A stretch of 64,000 nt of DNA, from assembly GCA_035307765.1 (NCBI GenBank), contig DATGHU010000031.1:1-64000 (forward strand), written 5' to 3'. Below the pieces are notes generated by a model that was not told the origin of the DNA, ran no database searches, and saw nothing but the letters and a program-made list of their open reading frames with translations. The translations under genes and the position numbers were made by a program. The DNA comes from a bacterium. Lineage in GTDB: Bacteria > Sysuimicrobiota > Sysuimicrobiia > Sysuimicrobiales > Segetimicrobiaceae. Shown in pieces: positions 60,014-64,000 of the stretch; within the stretch, counting starts at the first letter, position 1, and every line of letters starts with the position of its first letter.

Positions 60014-60058
60014 ACGGGGATGAGCCGGGGGCGCGTGACGTCTTCGGCTCGTCCCCGT
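60014..60058 (+). terminator. Hairpin between livK and livH, probable attenuating terminator
   Basis: The arms ACGGGGATGAGCC (60014-60026) and GGCTCGTCCCCGT (60046-60058) pair over 13 bp with one G-T pair, with a 19-base loop. Only a weak T-rich tail (GTTATT) follows, so read-through is expected. Such elements commonly keep the binding protein more abundant than the permeases. Confidence 0.6.
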
Positions 60059-60087
60059 GTTATTCCCGTGGGGCGCGGAGGGCCGGG

Positions 60088-61146
60088 ATGCGGGTGAGGC
60101 GCCGACGGATCACGTACGTGGACGTTTTCCTGTGGGGGTTCCGCATCGCGGTGGTGTTCATCGTGGTGGTCGGGTCGATCGCCACCTTGAAAGAGGGACG
60201 CTACACGGGGCGGCAGTGGGGGGATTTCGTGGAGTTCGGGTTGGCGCAGGGTGGGATCTACGCGCTGATCGCCCTCGGATACACGATGGTATACGGGGTC
60301 CTGAACATGATCAACTTCGCCCACGGCGAGGTGTTCATGTCCGGGGCGTACATCGCCTACTACGTGGCGGTTCCGCTGGGCGCCTCCGGATTCATCAATC
60401 GCTACGTGCTGATCTCGCTGCTCCTCCTCACGGCGGTGGCGATCGCGGTGTCGACGAGCGTCGCCCTGCTGGTGGAGCGAATCGCCTACCGGCCGCTGCG
60501 GCGGGCGCCGCGGATGATCCCGCTGATCACCGCGATCGGCGCGTCGTTTTTCCTCCAGTACACCTTCCGCAGCTTGTTCGGCGCCGGCGTCCAAGCGTAC
60601 CCGGACATTGGCGCGCTGACCGGCGAGTGGCAGATCGGGCCGGTGCACATTCTCCGGACGCAGGCCATCGTGCTGGTGGCCGCGGTCGTGGCGATGCTGG
60701 TGCTGTACGTGGTCGTGATGCGGACGAAGTTCGGGAAGGCGATGCGGGCGGTGTCGGAGGATCGGGACGCGGCCGCGTTGATGGGGATCGACGTCGACCG
60801 GGTCATCGTGTTCACCTTTGCCCTCGGCGGGGCGATGGCGGGGGTGGGGGGGATCCTCTACGCCTTGGTGTTCAAGCAGGTCTACTTCTTCTCGGGGTTC
60901 GTCCCCGGGATCAAGGCCTTCACGGCCGCGGTGTTGGGCGGGATCGGCAACATCCCCGGGGCGATGCTCGGCGGGTTCTTCCTGGGAGTGGTGGAGTCGC
61001 TGGGGCCGGCGCTGTTTCTGGACGGGCTGGGCGTCCGGGCGCCCTATCAACTGCGGGACGTCATCGCATTCACGATGCTGCTGATCATGCTGATCTTCCG
61101 GCCGTCGGGGTTCCTCGGGGAGCGCCTTGCGACCAAGCGGGCCTAG
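60088..61146 (+). CDS. livH: Branched-chain amino-acid ABC transporter permease LivH, N-terminally extended
   Basis: A 352-aa permease. The LivH core begins near residue 50 (GLAQGGIYALIALGYTMVYG, then MINFAHGEVFMSGAYIA) and contains MRAVSEDRDAAALMGIDVDR and KAFTAAVLGGIGNIPGAMLG. About 45 extra N-terminal residues with one more hydrophobic helix (FRIAVVFIVVVGSIA) precede it. It overlaps livM by 20 bases. Confidence 0.92.
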   Translation: MRVRRRRITYVDVFLWGFRIAVVFIVVVGSIATLKEGRYTGRQWGDFVEFGLAQGGIYALIALGYTMVYGVLNMINFAHGEVFMSGAYIAYYVAVPLGASGFINRYVLISLLLLTAVAIAVSTSVALLVERIAYRPLRRAPRMIPLITAIGASFFLQYTFRSLFGAGVQAYPDIGALTGEWQIGPVHILRTQAIVLVAAVVAMLVLYVVVMRTKFGKAMRAVSEDRDAAALMGIDVDRVIVFTFALGGAMAGVGGILYALVFKQVYFFSGFVPGIKAFTAAVLGGIGNIPGAMLGGFFLGVVESLGPALFLDGLGVRAPYQLRDVIAFTMLLIMLIFRPSGFLGERLATKRA

Positions 61147-62833
61147 CGCCGTCGTCCGGATCGGCCTGATCTTCGGGGTGATCGCGGTCTACCTGTGTTT
61201 GACCGGCATCGTCGAGACGTTCAAGGGGCGTTGGATCGTCAGCGATCTGCTGGGCTTGGGATGGTCGTTGCTGCTGATCACCGGGGCGGCGGGGGGGTAC
61301 GTCGCGGCGCGCCGCCGGTCCTGGGCGGGAGCGGTGGCCGCCGGCGGAGGCGTGGGCCTCCTCACAGGGGCGTCGCTCGCGCTGCTCCTGCTGCTCGGCT
61401 CCTGGGTCGATCTTCGCGTGATGTTCATAAACGCTTCGCCGGGCCTCTACGCCCTGTTGGCGTTCGGCCGCGATGTCCGCACGGGGGTAGGGCTGCTGCT
61501 GTTCAGCCAGGGGGCGGCGGGGGTCTGTGGAGCGCTCCTCTGTCTCATGCCGCCGCGAGCCCGCCGGGCCCTCCTGGTGGGTCCGCTTGCGGCGCTGATC
61601 CTCAGCGTGTTCCAGGATCTCCTCCAACTCCTCTTGCAGGATCCGGGGCTTCCCCTGACGGCCCGCGGATACCTCTTCGGCGTCAACGGGCCGACGCTGC
61701 ACGGGGCGGTCACGGTCTGCCTGGTGACCTGGGTCGGCACCGGGGCCTGGCGCCACTCGCGGGGCGCGGTTCGTACCCGAATCGACGCGCTCCCCCCGGC
61801 GGGTCGGCGCGGGTTGTGGTGGTCGGGAATCGCGGTGGGCGTCGCCTGCCTCTTGCTGGTCCCCGTGGCGGGGGGACCGTTCGTCGCGCAGGTGATGGTG
61901 ACGGTGGGCTTGTTCACCCTGATGGGGCTGGGGCTCAATCTGGAGGTCGGGTTCGCCGGACTGCTCGACCTCGGCTTCGTCGCATTCTTCGCGATCGGCG
62001 CCTACACGGTCGGGCTGCTTACCTCGCTCGGCCAGTACGGGATCGTGCACCTCTCGTTCTGGGCCGCGGTCCCGTTCGCCGTCGTCGTCTCCCTGATCTC
62101 GGGGGTGATCTTCGGGATTCCCGTCCTGCGCGTGCGGGGCGACTATCTCGCCATCGCCACGCTGGGGCTGGGGGAGATCGTGCGCCTGCTCGTGCTCTCC
62201 GACGCCCTGCGGCCGTGGCTCGGCGGCTCGTTCGGAATCCTCACCATTCCCCGGCCGGTGATCGCCGGCCTCGAGCTGTCCGGCCCTCGCCAGCTCTATT
62301 ACCTCACGCTTGCCGCATCGGCGCTGGTGGCGTACGTGGCCTGGCGGCTGCAGTACTCTCGGTTGGGGCGGGCGTGGGGGGCGATCCGCGAGGACGAGGA
62401 CGTCGCGCAGGCGATCGGCATCGACCTGGTCATGACCAAACTGCTGGCGTACGGTCTCGGAGCGGCGTTCGCGGGGGTGGGGGGAGCGATCTTCGCGGTG
62501 ATGCTGGGATCGATCTTCCCGCAGAGCTTCCAGCTGCAGATCTCGATCAACGTCCTGGTCCTGATCATCTTGGGCGGGATCGGGAGCCTCTGGGGGGTGG
62601 TCGTCGGCGCCTTCGTGCTCGTGGGCCTGCCGGAGCTGCTGCGCGAGTTCGGGGAGTTCCGCTTCCTCGTCTACGGCGCGGTGCTGGTGGCGATGATGCT
62701 GTTGCGGCCCGAGGGGCTGGTGCCGTCGAGGGTTCGCCAGCGAGAGCTGCATGCGGAGGGAGACGTTCCGGTGGGTGGCGTCATCTCCGTGCCCGAGGGA
62801 TCGGTCGCGGGCGAGGGTTCGGCGGGAGGGTAA
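61127..62833 (+). CDS. livM: Branched-chain amino-acid ABC transporter permease LivM with large membrane extension
   Basis: A 568-aa permease. The LivM core starts near residue 250 (LFTLMGLGLNLEVGFAGLLD, then LGFVAFFAIGAYTVGLL) and includes RVRGDYLAIATLGLGEIVRL and RAWGAIREDEDVAQAIGIDL. The first 240 residues are not found in ordinary LivM (300-350 aa) and contain about five to seven further hydrophobic helices. The start is TTG at 61127, preceded by GGGGAG, overlapping livH by 20 bases. Similar enlarged LivM proteins occur in some Chloroflexota-like lineages as far as I recall. Confidence 0.9.
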   Translation: MRPSGPSAVVRIGLIFGVIAVYLCLTGIVETFKGRWIVSDLLGLGWSLLLITGAAGGYVAARRRSWAGAVAAGGGVGLLTGASLALLLLLGSWVDLRVMFINASPGLYALLAFGRDVRTGVGLLLFSQGAAGVCGALLCLMPPRARRALLVGPLAALILSVFQDLLQLLLQDPGLPLTARGYLFGVNGPTLHGAVTVCLVTWVGTGAWRHSRGAVRTRIDALPPAGRRGLWWSGIAVGVACLLLVPVAGGPFVAQVMVTVGLFTLMGLGLNLEVGFAGLLDLGFVAFFAIGAYTVGLLTSLGQYGIVHLSFWAAVPFAVVVSLISGVIFGIPVLRVRGDYLAIATLGLGEIVRLLVLSDALRPWLGGSFGILTIPRPVIAGLELSGPRQLYYLTLAASALVAYVAWRLQYSRLGRAWGAIREDEDVAQAIGIDLVMTKLLAYGLGAAFAGVGGAIFAVMLGSIFPQSFQLQISINVLVLIILGGIGSLWGVVVGAFVLVGLPELLREFGEFRFLVYGAVLVAMMLLRPEGLVPSRVRQRELHAEGDVPVGGVISVPEGSVAGEGSAGG

Positions 62834-62842
62834 GGCGGCGCG

Positions 62843-63625
62843 ATGAGCATTTTGATCACCCAGGGCATGACGAAGCGGTTCGGGGGGCTCGTGGCCGTCG
62901 GCGGGCTTGATCTGGAGGTGGCCGACCGGGCGATCCACAGCATCATCGGACCCAACGGCGCCGGCAAGACCACGGTGTTCAATTGCGTGACGGGGTTCTA
63001 TCGGCCGGAGGAGGGGGCGATCCACTTCCGCGGCGAGCCGATCAACGGGCTCGATCCCGACCAGATCGCCCGCCTGGGGATCGCGCGGACCTACCAGAAC
63101 ATCCGGCTCTTCGGCAACATGACCGTGCTCGAGAACGTGCTGGTCGGCGAACACATCCACCTTAAGTCGACGTGGATGGGCGCGATCCTGCACACCCGAG
63201 AGACGCAGCGGTTGGAGGCGGAGGCGGTAGAGGAAGCGCGCCGGCTGCTCCGGTTTGTGGGGTTGGACGGCAAGCGGGAGTTCTTGGCGAAGAATCTCCC
63301 CTACGGCGAGCAGCGCCGGCTGGAGATCGGACGCGCGCTGGCGACGCGGCCCGCCCTGCTGCTGCTCGACGAGCCGGCCGCCGGGATGAACCCCCGCGAG
63401 AGCCTGGAGACGATGGCGTTTATCGGCCGGCTGCGCGAAGAACTCGGCCTGGCCATCCTGCTGATCGAGCACCAGATGCGGGTGGTGATGGGGATTTCCG
63501 ATCGGGTCACCGTGCTCGACTACGGGGTGAAGATCGCCGAGGGCACCCCCCGGGAGATCCAGGCCGATCCCCGCGTGATCGAAGCCTACCTCGGCAAGAA
63601 GGCCGCGATGGGAACCGCGCGGTGA
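62843..63625 (+). CDS. livG: Branched-chain amino-acid ABC transporter ATP-binding protein LivG
   Basis: A 260-aa ATPase. Walker A is GPNGAGKTT, ARTYQNIRLFGNMTVLENVL is the LivG Q-loop region, the signature segment reads NLPYGEQRRLEIGRALA, Walker B is LLLLDEPAAGMNP and the H-loop LLIEHQMRVV. The gene follows livM by nine bases and overlaps livF by four (GTGA). Confidence 0.93.
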   Translation: MSILITQGMTKRFGGLVAVGGLDLEVADRAIHSIIGPNGAGKTTVFNCVTGFYRPEEGAIHFRGEPINGLDPDQIARLGIARTYQNIRLFGNMTVLENVLVGEHIHLKSTWMGAILHTRETQRLEAEAVEEARRLLRFVGLDGKREFLAKNLPYGEQRRLEIGRALATRPALLLLDEPAAGMNPRESLETMAFIGRLREELGLAILLIEHQMRVVMGISDRVTVLDYGVKIAEGTPREIQADPRVIEAYLGKKAAMGTAR

Positions 63626-64000
63626 CCGACCACCCCGCTTCGGCCCTGCTGGAGATCGAGGACCTCCACGTGTCCTACGGGGCGATCCACGCGCTGCGCG
63701 GGGTGTCGTTCGAAGTGGCGGCGGGTAAGATCGTCACCCTGATCGGGGCCAACGGCGCCGGCAAGAGTACGACCTTGAACACGATCAGCGGGCTGCTCCG
63801 CCCCCACCAGGGCCGGGTGCGGATGGCGGGGGAGGACCTCACCGCGGTCCCCCCGCACGAGATCGTGCTCAAAGGAATCGTCCAGGTGCCGGAGGGGCGC
63901 CGCATCTTCGGGCGGCTCTCGGTCCTGGAAAATCTGGAGATGGGCGCGTTTACGCGGACGGACGCGGGTGAGATTCGGGAGGATCTCGCCCGCGTCTTTG
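63622..64000 (+). CDS. livF: Branched-chain amino-acid ABC transporter ATP-binding protein LivF, cut by window end
   Basis: The first 126 residues are present. LLEIEDLHVSYGAIHALRGV, Walker A GANGAGKST and GIVQVPEGRRIFGRLSVLEN (the LivF Q-loop region) identify it. It starts with GTG overlapping the livG stop. The signature and Walker B parts lie beyond the window. Confidence 0.92.
   Translation, partial: MTDHPASALLEIEDLHVSYGAIHALRGVSFEVAAGKIVTLIGANGAGKSTTLNTISGLLRPHQGRVRMAGEDLTAVPPHEIVLKGIVQVPEGRRIFGRLSVLENLEMGAFTRTDAGEIREDLARVF

Noticed and set aside
61085-63472. 795-codon minus-strand frame opposite livM and livG
   Set aside because: Shadow of the liv genes; composition is repetitive Gln/Arg/Asp/His without a start signal.
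58710-64000. Urea or amide importer (urtABCDE) instead of a liv importer
   Set aside because: No urease or amidase genes are adjacent, and LivK-type features are generic. The branched-chain label is kept as the family name only.
1-64000. CRISPR arrays, prophage genes, rRNA genes, toxin-antitoxin pairs
   Set aside because: Reading through both strands showed no regularly spaced direct repeats, no phage structural genes, no rRNA-like sequence and no recognisable toxin-antitoxin pair.

Overview
The window is about 64 kb of GC-rich (roughly two-thirds G+C), densely coded bacterial chromosome. No ribosomal or marker gene fixes the taxon. Three things point to an uncultured soil or sediment lineage of the Terrabacteria type (Chloroflexota-like or a neighbouring phylum): a Gram-positive-style LexA box in front of dinB, enlarged LivH/LivM permeases, and many peptide, amino-acid and organic-acid catabolic genes. 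This placement is inference. The life style looks heterotrophic, with importers for glycerophosphodiesters or phosphosugars, peptides and branched-chain amino acids.

Layout. (1) 1-1037: an IS481-type element whose outer inverted repeat starts at base 1, so the window probably begins at a contig break in a repeat. (2) 1039-5372: an ECF42-type sigma factor gene with two DGPF/YCII proteins, two DoxX-like membrane proteins and a decayed VOC gene. Three exact and one degenerate copies of TGTCGA-N17-CGAC lie in front of these transcription units and suggest a local sigma regulon. (3) 5373-9685: two Asp-box (BNR) beta-propeller proteins, a ThiS/MoaD-like protein ending in Gly-Gly, a flavin-binding split-barrel protein and a sarcosine/N-methyltryptophan oxidase. 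Then comes tRNA-Glu(CTC). (4) 10177-18970: a co-directional locus with a Gfo/Idh/MocA oxidoreductase, a four-gene ABC importer, glycerophosphodiesterase, an inositol-monophosphatase-family enzyme, an unrecognised 232-aa protein, a xylose-isomerase-like barrel and a cupin. This gene set would fit uptake of a glycerophosphodiester and its conversion through inositol phosphate and inositol.

(5) 19109-30326: cyclase/formamidase, MscL with a zinc-ribbon tail, alpha/beta hydrolase, M23 peptidase, RraA plus a ThDP decarboxylase, an MFS exporter, E1 alpha/beta of a 2-oxoacid dehydrogenase, and an M28 peptidase. (6) 30358-38027: a peptide ABC transporter with two ATPases, two permease pairs and one substrate-binding protein. 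The binding protein appears to be circularly permuted: its C-terminal lobe segment is encoded before its N-terminal segment. This is the most striking finding in the window.

(7) 38060-50659: housekeeping and stress genes. These are a GNAT acetyltransferase, dinB with promoter and LexA box, hpt with a small PD-(D/E)XK-like protein, a HEAT-repeat protein, macro domain-surE-ftsE-ftsX-ctp in a tightly overlapping row, glutamate dehydrogenase, proline dehydrogenase and an M20 peptidase. (8) 50693-57101 (minus): a molybdenum hydroxylase (FAD, 2Fe-2S and Mo subunits) in one operon with a luciferase-like monooxygenase and a two-subunit CoA-transferase, which looks like a catabolic pathway for an unidentified ring compound or acid. 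(9) 57368-64000: a cysteine-synthase-type PLP enzyme and a livKHMGF branched-chain amino-acid importer cut by the window end. No CRISPR array, phage or rRNA was seen.
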